From the NCBI GenBank assembly GCA_031551755.1, contig JAVBNE010000012.1, positions 1-64,000 of the forward strand: a stretch of DNA of 64,000 bases. Direction: 5' to 3'. This DNA is from JAVBMU01 sp031551755 (GTDB lineage: Bacteria > Actinomycetota > Actinomycetes > Actinomycetales > Cellulomonadaceae). Within the stretch, counting starts at the first letter, position 1, and each line of letters starts with the position of its first letter. Positions 1-7,941 of this stretch are shown here, piece by piece. Position numbers and translations under genes: made by a program. The notes under the pieces are model-generated. The model made no database searches and was not told the origin of the DNA. It was given only the letters and a program-made list of their open reading frames with translations.

Positions 1-1
1 C

Positions 2-127
2 CTCGGCGAACGCGGCGCCGCGATCCTCAAAGAACGCTTCCGCGCCCTCAAACACATCACGATCTCACCCACACGAATCGGCTACATCACCCGAGCAGCA
101 CTCGTCCTACACCACCACTGGAAATGA
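2..127 (+). CDS. Transposase, C-terminal end only (gene enters from outside the window)
   Basis: The first bases read in one open frame that ends at TGA 125-127. The translation contains LLKxxF-like 'ILKERFRALKHI' followed by 'RIGYITRAALVLHHHW', which is the ending typical of DDE transposases of the IS5-like 'transposase family protein' group. Only about 41 residues lie in the window, so the IS family cannot be fixed and catalytic residues are not visible. The next open frame starts at an ATG overlapping this stop. That arrangement is what an element inserted into another gene would leave. Confidence 0.6.
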   Translation, partial: LGERGAAILKERFRALKHITISPTRIGYITRAALVLHHHWK

Positions 128-672
128 CTGAGAAAACCTCACTGCCACGAATGGGCGCACTCATGACGCCATCTGAACCATTTACAGGCCTACTAGAACC
201 GGATCTCGAGCTGATCTCGCTTCCAGGTGAATCGCGCTATCTTTCTCGACCGCGTAATCTAACGCTAGTGGTGGAAGGCCCACGGATAAGCCCCTCTCAG
301 AGAATCGAGTCGAGCAACCCAATCATGTCCGATCTGAGCCATCTACGCTGGGTAGGAAAGGGCCATATGAGTGCCGCGGCGAGCGTGGTGGACAGGGAAG
401 CACAGCTCACGTTGCAGCGTGTAAACTCTTACCTCGCAATCGCATTCGGCATCGGAGCTTCAGTCGTGGCCGCTCTCCTGCTCGACATCCTTCGCAGCCC
501 GAACACTCAGCGCCACCCCGGCAGGGACACGGCACTCCTCGAAGAGTCCGCTAGCATCGCAGATGGACGCGAGAGCGCACCCATTCGCAGAAGCGGTCCA
601 GCTTGGTTGCCGGTTCTCGGAACGGTGCTCGTGGTCTCAGCGATCAGGCGCGCCCGACGGAGGAGGCACTAG
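124..672 (+). CDS. Hypothetical membrane protein, possibly the 3' remnant of an interrupted gene
   Basis: I do not recognise a named family. The protein (182 aa if the ATG at 124 is used) has a beta-rich-looking N-terminal part, then a hydrophobic helix near residues 103-121 and a second hydrophobic stretch before a very basic tail ending RRARRRRH. This is the layout of the C-terminal end of an extracytoplasmic domain anchored in the membrane. An internal ATG at 367 would keep only the membrane part. Because the frame begins right at the transposase stop, the native 5' part may have been removed by the IS. Expression is uncertain. Confidence 0.45.
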   Translation: MTEKTSLPRMGALMTPSEPFTGLLEPDLELISLPGESRYLSRPRNLTLVVEGPRISPSQRIESSNPIMSDLSHLRWVGKGHMSAAASVVDREAQLTLQRVNSYLAIAFGIGASVVAALLLDILRSPNTQRHPGRDTALLEESASIADGRESAPIRRSGPAWLPVLGTVLVVSAIRRARRRRH

Positions 673-739
673 CCCCGGCGTCCCGAGCCTCCTCCCCGCA
701 GACGCCCCTACTGGATTCAGCTGACCCAGTGCGCCGAGG

Positions 740-985
740 CTACCTACGGCTCGTTCCCACCGCGTAGAACGCGGCGATCCACGCGATGGCCGGAGCCAGC
801 ACGATCGCCAAGGCGCGCTCCCAACCGCCGATTCCTGTGGTGTCGACGATGATCATCCATTCGACGCCGGCAATGATAAGGAGCCATCCCAACTTTCGCC
901 ATCGAGAGCCTTCCTTCGACATCGATGCGATGAGCAGCCCGGCCGCGGAAAGCCCGATCATCACCCCGCTGATCTCAACGTCCAC
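740..985 (-). CDS. Small three-helix membrane protein, third gene of the DprA/PRTase operon
   Basis: 81 aa with three predicted membrane segments (about residues 5-22, 32-48 and 57-76) and basic loops. The GTG start at 985 is supported by GGAGG six bases upstream. It lies 30 bp downstream of the phosphoribosyltransferase-like gene on the same strand, so it is probably the last gene of a three-gene unit with the DprA-like gene. I recognise no family. Small membrane proteins in this position of conflict operons are often effectors, but that is inference from context only. Confidence 0.6.
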   Translation of the reverse strand: MDVEISGVMIGLSAAGLLIASMSKEGSRWRKLGWLLIIAGVEWMIIVDTTGIGGWERALAIVLAPAIAWIAAFYAVGTSRR

Positions 986-1015
986 AGCCGGCCTCCAAGT
1001 GGTCTCGGACTGGGG

Positions 1016-1759
1016 TCATGGGCATTCTCCGAAAGTCCATGGGCAGCGGGCTGCGTCGAAATCACCGGCCGGATGGTCGGCAAGGAATGTCTTCGTCACC
1101 GAAAAGGCGCTGTCGAGGATGCGGGCAGGAACGAACACCGAGACTCGCTCAGCGCCAGCCTGCTTAAGCGCAACGGCAGCAGACTGCGCGTAAGCGCCGG
1201 TTACCCACGAATCGTCAATCACCAGGACATGCTCGCCGTGCAGCGGCTCCACGGCCATGAAGCTGCCCGGGTCCAGGCACCTACTATTCGGGTGGCCGAT
1301 TGCCAGCGTGCACTCCGACGGAAGACCGATCATCGGCGTGATGAGTCGACGCAAGGGGTGCACGTTGGGCAAGACCTTAGTAGAGGGCACAACGGCCCAG
1401 CGATCGACCGGATGCCGTGTCACCCTCGCGAGACATGTCGAGTGAACAAGAGCGCCCATACCCAACATGAGCTGCACCAGTAGTCGATGCTGGTCCAGTG
1501 GGCGAGCCGACTTGTAGCCGTACATGATCTGGTACGCCTGGGAGCCCTTGGCGGCGTAGGTCAGGAAGCCGACTCGGTCGGCAAGCGGCAGGCCACTACG
1601 TCGGTGCTGATCGCATGAATAGCAGTAGTGGTACTTGTCCACTGGGGCCCGACAGATTCTGCAGGTAGTCCCGTCCTCGGCGACAACGTTTCGCAGGATG
1701 CCGCCCGCAGTCGTGTAGAGCAGGTCAGCGACACCTCGCCACTGTTCCTGGAACGGCAA
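1016..1759 (-). CDS. ComF-like phosphoribosyltransferase with N-terminal zinc-ribbon-like cysteines
   Basis: About 247 aa. The N-terminal third carries CRICRAP followed by CYSCDQH, a C-x2-C ... C-x2-C pattern like the zinc ribbon of ComF proteins. The C-terminal half has 'HVLVIDDSWVTGA', which matches the PRPP-binding loop (hydrophobic-VDD-x-x-x-TG) of type I phosphoribosyltransferases. The frame stays open far upstream inside the preceding gene. The best start is TTG at 1759, two bases beyond the stop of the DprA-like gene. ComF proteins act with DprA in DNA uptake, but here the pair sits in an accessory island with a membrane gene behind it, so a role in DNA sensing or defence is an alternative. 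The substrate is unknown. Confidence 0.7.
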   Translation of the reverse strand: MPFQEQWRGVADLLYTTAGGILRNVVAEDGTTCRICRAPVDKYHYCYSCDQHRRSGLPLADRVGFLTYAAKGSQAYQIMYGYKSARPLDQHRLLVQLMLGMGALVHSTCLARVTRHPVDRWAVVPSTKVLPNVHPLRRLITPMIGLPSECTLAIGHPNSRCLDPGSFMAVEPLHGEHVLVIDDSWVTGAYAQSAAVALKQAGAERVSVFVPARILDSAFSVTKTFLADHPAGDFDAARCPWTFGECP

Positions 1760-1760
1760 G

Positions 1761-2678
1761 TCAGGCCACCGGCATCCGTAGAAGTCGTTGGATCGTGTTC
1801 TCGATCTCGAACTTGCGGTCACGGATCCGATCGATGACCTCACCGAGCTCGTCGGCGCCGCTGACCACGTGAACGTCTGGCCGACCGACCAAAGCTCGTC
1901 CCCAGGACGTCTGCTCGACGACCGTGTCCGTGAGGATGACAGGCCGTCCGTGCTCAACGGCGTTGCGCGCCTGGATGCGCGTTCCGCTTCTCTCGCCGGC
2001 TTCAACGATGATCGTTCCCATGCCGTACCCACTCATGACAGCGTTGCGCATCGGGAAGGACTGCTTCGTCGGCGAGGCGTCAGGCCGAAACTGCGAAACG
2101 ACGAGGCCTTCACGGGAGATTCGATTCTGAAGAGCTTGATTCTTCTCCGGGTAGTACTTCGTGATGCCTGTGCCAATGACCGCGACGGTTCGCCCACCAC
2201 GCTCAAGCGCAGCAAGGTGAGCAGCGGTGTCAATGCCTTCAGCGAGTCCTGCAATCACGCTCAGCCCACGATCGACGAGCAGCCCCGCAGCGACACCCGC
2301 TATCTCGATGCCGCGCTGGCTCGCCTTCCGGGATCCAACGACCGACATACCGGGGTCCACCTGTCGAAGATCGCCCCGGTAGAACAGAATCGCGGGAGCC
2401 TCGCGAACTGACCGAAGCTGCTCGGGATAGCCATCGTCAAGGATCGACACGAACTGCAGGTCACTGCTACGCCACTGCGCGACCTCGTCGACTGCTTGGC
2501 TCCAAGTCGACTCTGAGCCCGCGTCAGGAAGGAGCGAGGGCTCGCGAAGGTTCTCCCAAACCTTGATCGCGCTGCCCTCCAGCAGCACCTCAGCCGAGAG
2601 CTGTGCCCACGTCATGCTCTGCGGGCGTTCTCGTTGCAGCGCAACGAGAGCAACTTCTTCCTCACGTTGGACGCTCAT
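1761..2678 (-). CDS. DprA/Smf-like Rossmann-fold DNA-processing protein
   Basis: 305 aa from the ATG at 2678, with residues roughly 85-260 forming the DprA/Smf Rossmann core. Recognisable pieces are 'ILFYRGD', 'VVGSRKAS', 'GLAEGIDTAAHLAAL', 'VAVIGTGI' and 'FPMRNAVMSGYGMGTIIVEAGERSGT'. In the family this fold binds single-stranded DNA and loads RecA. The N-terminal part does not look like the usual chromosomal DprA SAM domain, and I see no C-terminal winged helix. It heads a minus-strand operon with a ComF-like phosphoribosyltransferase and a small membrane protein. Chromosomal dprA normally sits between a Mg-chelatase-like gene and a recombinase or rnhB gene, so this is probably a mobile paralogue. 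Confidence 0.8.
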   Translation of the reverse strand: MSVQREEEVALVALQRERPQSMTWAQLSAEVLLEGSAIKVWENLREPSLLPDAGSESTWSQAVDEVAQWRSSDLQFVSILDDGYPEQLRSVREAPAILFYRGDLRQVDPGMSVVGSRKASQRGIEIAGVAAGLLVDRGLSVIAGLAEGIDTAAHLAALERGGRTVAVIGTGITKYYPEKNQALQNRISREGLVVSQFRPDASPTKQSFPMRNAVMSGYGMGTIIVEAGERSGTRIQARNAVEHGRPVILTDTVVEQTSWGRALVGRPDVHVVSGADELGEVIDRIRDRKFEIENTIQRLLRMPVA

Positions 2679-2991
2679 GCTTGCCAGTGTAGGGCGAGCC
2701 ACGGACGAAGCGACGGCTGCGTATCGCTCGAGCTCGCACATGTGTCGTACGTGGCTCACGAGAAGCACGGCCCCAAGCGCGCAGCATCCTGCGCGAAGAA
2801 GACGTTCGAGTCAGACCTGTGCCACTGGTATGGAGATCCTCAGGCTGTAGGAGGCATACGTCACTGTCAGCCGCCCGCACTACTGTTAAGTTGATTTGAC
2901 TACAAGTGACGCACGCAGATGGGCGCCGAGTCACCCGTCCGAAGACGCCGTCGCTCCGCAGGCACCGTCGACTGAGAAGGAGGCAACCACG
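2679..2991 (+). promoter_or_regulatory. Divergent control region between the DprA operon and the ImmA/IrrE gene
   Basis: This 313-bp gap separates two divergent genes. Most of it is ordinary high-GC sequence, but about 2880-2911 is strikingly AT-rich, with TTAAGTTGATTTGACTACAA inside. That is a reasonable place for promoters in both directions or an operator. I could not pick unambiguous -35/-10 pairs. An SD-like AGAAGGAGG at about 2975-2983 serves the plus-strand gene. Confidence 0.45.
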
Positions 2992-4137
2992 ATGATCGGC
3001 GATGTCGCATCGCGCATTCTCCAGCTCTTCGACTCCGATCAGGCTCGAGCGATCCAAGTCGCCCAGGAGTACGGCGAGCCTCTGACCGAGCTGCGAAGCG
3101 CGCTCGCGAACGGCCGAAGCGCCGACACGGACCTGATCATCATGACCGCATCGGCATTCAAGCTTTCCGCCGCATACGTCGCGTGCTTGCCCAACACTGA
3201 ACCTGGCCTCTCGCTCGCTATGCGCACGGGTCTCGCCAAAGCGACCGCGCCAGCAGATGCTGTCGAGTGCGCGGAGTACATGATCCGGATCTCTGCGACG
3301 CTCGCCTCATGGCTAGGTGAGGCTCCAGACAAGCTGGCAGGTCTTCGTCTCAACAAGCACCAGCTCGCGACCGAGGCGGGCAAGCGGACCGCAGAGAACG
3401 TAAGGATGGTGCTGGGCCTAGGAGACGACGCGCTGCCGGACATGGTCGACTTCGTCGAGTCCACAGGCACACCGGTTTCCAGCCGCCCGATGCCAACAGA
3501 GGTTCTCGGGTTCAATGCCAGGCAGCTCGTCGGCGAGAAGCATCGGCGCGCGATCGTAGTCAACTCCGCGATGTCGTGGACCAACCAGCGTTTCACGCTT
3601 GCGCACGAGCTCAGCCATTCACTCTTCAACGACGCCGACCCGCTGATCGTGTCGTTGAGTGAGGACATTGAGGATCAGGCGCCCGACCTGAAAGAGATCC
3701 GAGCCAACCGGTTCGCTCGGCATCTACTTCTTCCTGCACCCGCCTTAGCGAACCGCGTCGAAGCAGCTCGTGAATCGAACGTCGGCCCCGACAAACTCGT
3801 GCCTCAGTTAATGCTTGAGTTCGGCATCAGCAAGGACGTCATCCTTCGTGCGCTTTCCGACGACGGTCACCTTGCTCTTGATAGCGGTCGCTCACGCAAG
3901 CTCTCGTCGACGAGCGTTTTCGAACTGATGAAAGGCGCCGACCTCACTGAGCAGTGGGAACTCATGTGCACCGAGGAGAACACACCGTCCGGCTCGCCCC
4001 TTCTGGTTGACAGGGCGGTGACTGCCTATGGATACGGGTTCGTCCACCAACGCGTGATCGCCAGGCTGATGGATCGGGGCGAAGATGAGGTCCTCGCCGA
4101 GCTCAAAGCTGCCGGCTGGCCTGATCCAGGGCAGTAG
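2992..4137 (+). CDS. ImmA/IrrE-family zinc metallopeptidase
   Basis: 381 aa from the ATG at 2992, chosen because AGAAGGAGG lies just upstream; an in-frame extension to 2896 lacks such support. The catalytic motif HELSH is at about residues 205-209, and a downstream 'EIRANRFARHLLLP' supplies the further Glu typical of ImmA/IrrE (DUF955). The N-terminal 70 residues are helical and could be a degenerate XRE-like DNA-binding domain. Family members cleave a repressor in response to stress (ImmA/ImmR of ICEBs1, IrrE/DdrO of Deinococcus). Here the protein is transcribed away from the DprA operon, so it may control that operon; this is inference. Its 3' end overlaps the convergent PIN gene by 35 bp. 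Confidence 0.85.
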   Translation: MIGDVASRILQLFDSDQARAIQVAQEYGEPLTELRSALANGRSADTDLIIMTASAFKLSAAYVACLPNTEPGLSLAMRTGLAKATAPADAVECAEYMIRISATLASWLGEAPDKLAGLRLNKHQLATEAGKRTAENVRMVLGLGDDALPDMVDFVESTGTPVSSRPMPTEVLGFNARQLVGEKHRRAIVVNSAMSWTNQRFTLAHELSHSLFNDADPLIVSLSEDIEDQAPDLKEIRANRFARHLLLPAPALANRVEAARESNVGPDKLVPQLMLEFGISKDVILRALSDDGHLALDSGRSRKLSSTSVFELMKGADLTEQWELMCTEENTPSGSPLLVDRAVTAYGYGFVHQRVIARLMDRGEDEVLAELKAAGWPDPGQ

Positions 4138-4912
4138 CCTCCCGGCAAGGCTTGCACTCGGGTTCGTCTTCCCGGCAGCGAAACCACGCCTCTTCAGGTG
4201 GGATGGCATTCGTCGGAGGTTTGGAGATCGTGCTGGAGGCCCCGTAGTGCTCCCAGCACATCGACGCCGTCACGCTCGAGTCGAATCGATGCAGGTCGGC
4301 GATCGTCTCTGGAAAAGTCCACGCAACGATTCCCTTCTCGTACGCAAGGCGACTTGCAGGGCCGTCGTTTGTGAGAAACGCAGACGACTGAGACTCCGTG
4401 CGGCCGCCTTCGTAGACTGCCAGTGTGATCGCAGCGGCTTCGCCCTCGTTGCCGCCCTTGCCTGAACGATCCTCCAGCAGGCGGCGGATCTCATCGTACT
4501 TAGTAAGCAGAGCCTTGGGCACCGGGATGGCCTTCAATGCCGATCCACCTAGGAAGAACGTCTGAACAGCCGCTTTGGCGTTATCCCGGAGCCTGCGTTC
4601 ACGATCAAGGTCTTCGGGTGGTGGCTGCCGGTCGAGATCAATCTCAGAGATCCCCCGCAGTTCCCGCTCAACCATAGTCGGCACACGAAGCCAGCCGCCG
4701 TACCGCCGGCGGAAGACAGGAGCGAGTTCTAGCGCGGCACCCATGCATAGGAGAATGTTGGCATCAACCCATGTCGCCGCCCTCTTCGGGATCGGGCGGG
4801 GGTGAGCAGCTGCTTGGGCATAGATATTCGGTCTCGCCGCCGCGTTGTTGTAGCGGGCTGGTTGGATCGTGGCACGTCGCCTGGGGATGGCACTCGGCTT
4901 GGGAATCTCCAA
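4103..4912 (-). CDS. PIN-domain-like ribonuclease
   Basis: About 269 aa. 'WVDANILLCMG' near residue 47 supplies the first PIN aspartate, 'NEGEAAAITLA' the central Glu, and 'FLTNDGPASRLA' the later acidic position. Together these fit a PIN-fold RNase as in VapC-like and larger PIN proteins. The C-terminal 70 residues are extra, with four cysteines (CW ... CRED ... CKPC), possibly a metal site. There is no ATG nearby; TTG at 4912 is preceded by AGAGGGGG at a good distance and lies 22 bp after the stop of the upstream nuclease gene, so the two are probably co-transcribed. No small antitoxin precedes it, so it is not a standard VapBC unit. Confidence 0.65.
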   Translation of the reverse strand: MEIPKPSAIPRRRATIQPARYNNAAARPNIYAQAAAHPRPIPKRAATWVDANILLCMGAALELAPVFRRRYGGWLRVPTMVERELRGISEIDLDRQPPPEDLDRERRLRDNAKAAVQTFFLGGSALKAIPVPKALLTKYDEIRRLLEDRSGKGGNEGEAAAITLAVYEGGRTESQSSAFLTNDGPASRLAYEKGIVAWTFPETIADLHRFDSSVTASMCWEHYGASSTISKPPTNAIPPEEAWFRCREDEPECKPCREATALDQASRQL

Positions 4913-4934
4913 GCGTTCCCCCTCTGGCAGGCGC

Positions 4935-6593
4935 TCACAGCGGAATGGAGAGGTCCGCAGCTTCGATCTGCAGCCCTGACGGGAGCCTATCCTCAAAAGC
5001 CCTGGTGGCATCGCGCGATGACCACGTGTCCCGCTCCGGGCACCACCTGCGCACTGGGCATGATGGGCACAAGCCATTGGGCTTTGGGGCCCAAGTCCTG
5101 TCTGTGTGCCAACCAGCGGTCGCCCGGCGAACTTCCTGCTCGGCGTACCGGACAGTCTCCGCGTCGGCCGCGTCCCAGGTGAATACCCGAGAGCCCGATG
5201 GTGCGAGTGCTTCGAGCTCGACTTGCGCACTGGTGACACCCAGATGCTCCATGAGACCCGCGTTGAGCATGACGATCATGAACGGGATCTGAAGGTTCTG
5301 CGAGAACGCGGCGTCCTCATCTTCGGGCAGGCCCTGCCCGGTCTTGAACTCGCGAACAGCCAGGTGCGAACCGCGTCGGACGATCATGTCTGGCTTGGCC
5401 GCCACGACGGCACCCGCGAGGTGGTCCAGCCCACGGATCGTCTCTTCGACGATCAGCTCTTCGCCGGGTGCGCCAGTCACGGCACAGTTGTCGATGTGAT
5501 GAAGGAGTAAGGCCCGCGCTTGCTGGTACTCATTTTGCGTGCGCTTCTCGGGGAACTCGCTGGCGTCGACGTCTTCTGGAAGATCGGCCGCTGAGCACGC
5601 ACGGCCACGTCCGTGAGCCCACTCGAGCCAGCGGTGAACGTTGATCCCGCGTTGAGCAGCCTCTCCGATCGAGTCCTCCCTTGGAAGGTGTAACTCCTGC
5701 TTTCCGAGCCACTGGGCCGGACAGGTCTCGTAGCTCTGAAGGTCACTCACGGAGACCGATCGAAGTCCCGCACCGGACGATGTCGCCCGAAGAACTCCAT
5801 CGAGCGGAACAAGCTCATCGCAGACCAGGGCCAACTGGCAGCTGCCGCATGCCTTGCTCGGGTGCGCGTGGTCTTGCCCAACAATCTCTTGGACCTTCGC
5901 CATGGCGTCGCTGCGGTAAAGGCGCCTGAGGGCTTCGATCGTTTCGTCAAGGATCACGAGGGTGGATCCGTCCCCGCATCCGATTTCCACCACACGAATC
6001 CGAGAGACTGCCTGTGTTGGAGGGATGGCTGAAAGGACGGCGGTGGCCGCGGTGGCCGCCCACCGTACGTGAGCCGGTGTCGCCTCGGCAGATGCCCCGT
6101 TGAGACGAAGGCGCCTTATCTCGATGACACCATCGGCACTGGTGTACGCCGGTGCCCATACCTGCAGGCGTCGATCTCCCGATGGCGTCTGGTACGAGCG
6201 GTCTACGGCCGACAGCTGTCGTAACTTCCCCAACTCGGCCTCGTGTCCGTCATGCACATCGAGAATCGTTTCGACGGCATGCACGACGTACTCGCGTGCC
6301 AGTGGATTGTTGAGGCCCGCGACCTGCGAACTCAGCCAGGCATTGCGCGTTTCGAAGTCTTCGAGGTCGTCACGCTTGAGGGCGGTGTCAGTGATATCGC
6401 GGATCTTCCCCAGCAGGAATGGATACGGGTAACGCTTCGCAGCTGACGCAACGCGCAAGTTCGGCCGCGCCTCGAGCCAGTTCTTCCGCGGGCACGTGTA
6501 CTGGTCGGTCTCCACCATTGGCGCCTTGACTACGACCGGGTCGGGCGTACCGCTTACCCCGTAGCGGTCCTGCCATGCCAACTTCATTGTCAT
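4935..6593 (-). CDS. PD-(D/E)XK nuclease-superfamily protein with probable Fe-S cysteines
   Basis: About 552 aa from the ATG at 6593. The C-terminal domain has 'DLQSYETCPAQWL', then 'KPDMIV' with 'LAVREFKTG' (the D ... E-x-K core), and finally 'LCPSCPVRRWCPE'. One upstream Cys plus a C-x2-C-x5-C set is the Cas4/AddB-type arrangement that binds a 4Fe-4S cluster around a RecB-like nuclease. A separate C-x2-C-x5-C motif ('CGSCQLALVC') lies near the middle. The N-terminal half is unrecognised. TACGAT six bases before the ATG would give a leaderless mRNA. A GTG at 6755 would add 54 residues, but that stretch is rich in rare AGA/AGG codons. No cas1 or cas2 is nearby, so this is not a CRISPR gene. 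Confidence 0.7.
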   Translation of the reverse strand: MTMKLAWQDRYGVSGTPDPVVVKAPMVETDQYTCPRKNWLEARPNLRVASAAKRYPYPFLLGKIRDITDTALKRDDLEDFETRNAWLSSQVAGLNNPLAREYVVHAVETILDVHDGHEAELGKLRQLSAVDRSYQTPSGDRRLQVWAPAYTSADGVIEIRRLRLNGASAEATPAHVRWAATAATAVLSAIPPTQAVSRIRVVEIGCGDGSTLVILDETIEALRRLYRSDAMAKVQEIVGQDHAHPSKACGSCQLALVCDELVPLDGVLRATSSGAGLRSVSVSDLQSYETCPAQWLGKQELHLPREDSIGEAAQRGINVHRWLEWAHGRGRACSAADLPEDVDASEFPEKRTQNEYQQARALLLHHIDNCAVTGAPGEELIVEETIRGLDHLAGAVVAAKPDMIVRRGSHLAVREFKTGQGLPEDEDAAFSQNLQIPFMIVMLNAGLMEHLGVTSAQVELEALAPSGSRVFTWDAADAETVRYAEQEVRRATAGWHTDRTWAPKPNGLCPSCPVRRWCPERDTWSSRDATRAFEDRLPSGLQIEAADLSIPL

Positions 6594-6747
6594 GCCGTGA
6601 TCGTACCGAATCCTGGGGTTGTCCCTTACAGGGCGCTCCCGCAGTCTGCTCCACCACCTCAGCGCGCTGCGGAGTCTCGCTCGGTACTCATCGAGGGCAT
6701 CGCGCAGCTTGCTGACCCACCGAACAGCGTCAGCGTCCAACCCCGCG

Positions 6748-6757
6748 CCCCGCACAT
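6748..6757 (+). promoter_or_regulatory. Leader motif CCCCGCACAT before the HNH gene
   Basis: An exact CCCCGCACAT ends nine bases before the ATG at 6767. The same decamer occurs at the same spacing before three further island genes at 17.0, 18.0 and 19.9 kb. If the last six bases act as a -10 element, transcription would start at or within about 3 bases of the ATG, giving a leaderless mRNA, which fits the absence of a ribosome-binding site here. Confidence 0.6.
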
Positions 6758-6766
6758 GTGACGGGT

Positions 6767-7513
6767 ATGAAGACTCCTTCGTTTCCCCTACGCCTGGGTA
6801 TCGGCGCTGTCCTCCTGCTCGCTGTTGCGATTTGGGCCACGACCTCAGGGACCTGGCGGGCGTTCTCCGAGGCGAGCGGAATCGGGAACCCGGATGCTCA
6901 GATCACCGCGGTGGATGTGCCCAGTGTTCCTGTCCCACAGCCGCCCAGCTCCGGGGCGTACGACGACGCGCTCACCACCGCCCGCGCACTTACGACGGCA
7001 TCCCCCAGCCGCGCTGCCGCCTACAGCCGAGATCAGTTCGGGCAGAGGTGGGCCGACGTTGACAGGAACGGCTGTGACACCCGCAACGACATCCTCGCCC
7101 GCGACCTCGCGGAGCCCACGTTCAAGCCCGGGACCCGCAGCTGCGTGGTGACGGCCGGCGTCCTGCCGGACCCCTACACCGGCACTCAAATCCAGTTCCG
7201 CAAGGGCAACACCACCAGCTCCGCGGTACAGATCGACCACCTGGTCCCCCTCTCACTCGCCTGGAAGCATGGGGCGTCGAACTGGGATGCAGCGACTCGC
7301 ACCCGCTTCGCGAACGACCCGGCGAACCTGCTGGCCGTCGACGGACCCACGAACACGGCGAAGAGCGACCTGGGTCCCTCGCAGTGGATGCCACCGAACA
7401 AGGCGTACTGGTGCCAGTACGCAGCCGATTTCACTCGGGTCGCACACACCTACGGCCTGTCGGTGACCAAAGCTGACCGGGACGCGCTCGTTGATGTCTT
7501 GTCGGGCTGCTAA
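6767..7513 (+). CDS. Exported HNH endonuclease (DUF1524/GmrSD C-terminal type)
   Basis: 248 aa. A hydrophobic segment at residues 8-26 after a basic start is a signal peptide or anchor, so the nuclease acts outside the cytoplasm. The catalytic region reads 'DVDRNGCDTRNDIL', then 'QIDHLVPLSLAWKHGA', then 'NDPANLLAVDGPTNTAKSDLGP'. These are the H, N and N/D positions of HNH family proteins related to the DUF1524 domain of GmrD. Four cysteines are spread along the chain, which would allow disulphides outside the cell. ATG 6767 was chosen over GTG 6758 because of the spaced CCCCGCACAT leader. Such secreted HNH proteins are common in actinobacteria and may serve in nucleic-acid scavenging or competition; its role here is unknown. 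Confidence 0.8.
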   Translation: MKTPSFPLRLGIGAVLLLAVAIWATTSGTWRAFSEASGIGNPDAQITAVDVPSVPVPQPPSSGAYDDALTTARALTTASPSRAAAYSRDQFGQRWADVDRNGCDTRNDILARDLAEPTFKPGTRSCVVTAGVLPDPYTGTQIQFRKGNTTSSAVQIDHLVPLSLAWKHGASNWDAATRTRFANDPANLLAVDGPTNTAKSDLGPSQWMPPNKAYWCQYAADFTRVAHTYGLSVTKADRDALVDVLSGC

Positions 7514-7554
7514 ACGGACCGGTGTCCAGGACCAGTCGGCGCATGTGGAAGGGC

Positions 7555-7806
7555 ATGAACACCGAAAGCGTCGACATGGACCCCGTGAACGATCTGGTTG
7601 AGGCCGTCCGTTCGCTTGGAGCCAGCGTGTGGGGCGCCGTCGGTGGTGGTGATGCCTGGCCCTTGCTCGCCGGACTTGCGGTGGTAGCGGTCGTCGCTTC
7701 CCTGCTGTGGGAGGTCCTCGGTTCAGCGCTGCGCCGGGCGGGATCAGTTCTCGGTCTCGCCCTTGGGGTCGTGATCTTGTGGTACCTGTGGCGGGTGCTT
7801 TTGTGA
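7555..7806 (+). CDS. Small hypothetical membrane protein
   Basis: 83 aa from the ATG at 7555, with two hydrophobic helices near residues 35-53 and 61-81. A GCGCAT, close to the island leader motif, lies ten bases before this ATG. ATG 7576 or GTG 7522 are alternative starts. The gene follows the HNH gene by 41 bp and is followed by a strong terminator. I do not recognise a family; it may be a partner or immunity protein of the exported nuclease, but nothing in the sequence proves this. Confidence 0.5.
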   Translation: MNTESVDMDPVNDLVEAVRSLGASVWGAVGGGDAWPLLAGLAVVAVVASLLWEVLGSALRRAGSVLGLALGVVILWYLWRVLL

Positions 7807-7867
7807 GGCCCCAGTCCTGTTCCCGAGGACCGCCCACCAGGTCGGCGGTCCCAGCACGCATGCAGAG

Positions 7868-7910
7868 ACCAAGAGCCCGACGCCTTCGCCACTAGTGCCG
7901 GGCTCTTGGT
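7868..7910. terminator. Bidirectional intrinsic terminator
   Basis: ACCAAGAGCCCG (7868-7879) pairs perfectly with CGGGCTCTTGGT (7899-7910), giving a 12-bp stem followed by TTTG on the plus strand. It lies between convergent genes and can stop both. Confidence 0.8.
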
Positions 7911-7941
7911 TTGTCACGACTCAAAGGCGACGCTTGGCACG

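Noticed and set aside
4935..6593. CRISPR adaptation module suggested by the Cas4-like cysteines
   Set aside because: No cas1, cas2, effector gene or repeat array is visible anywhere in the window.
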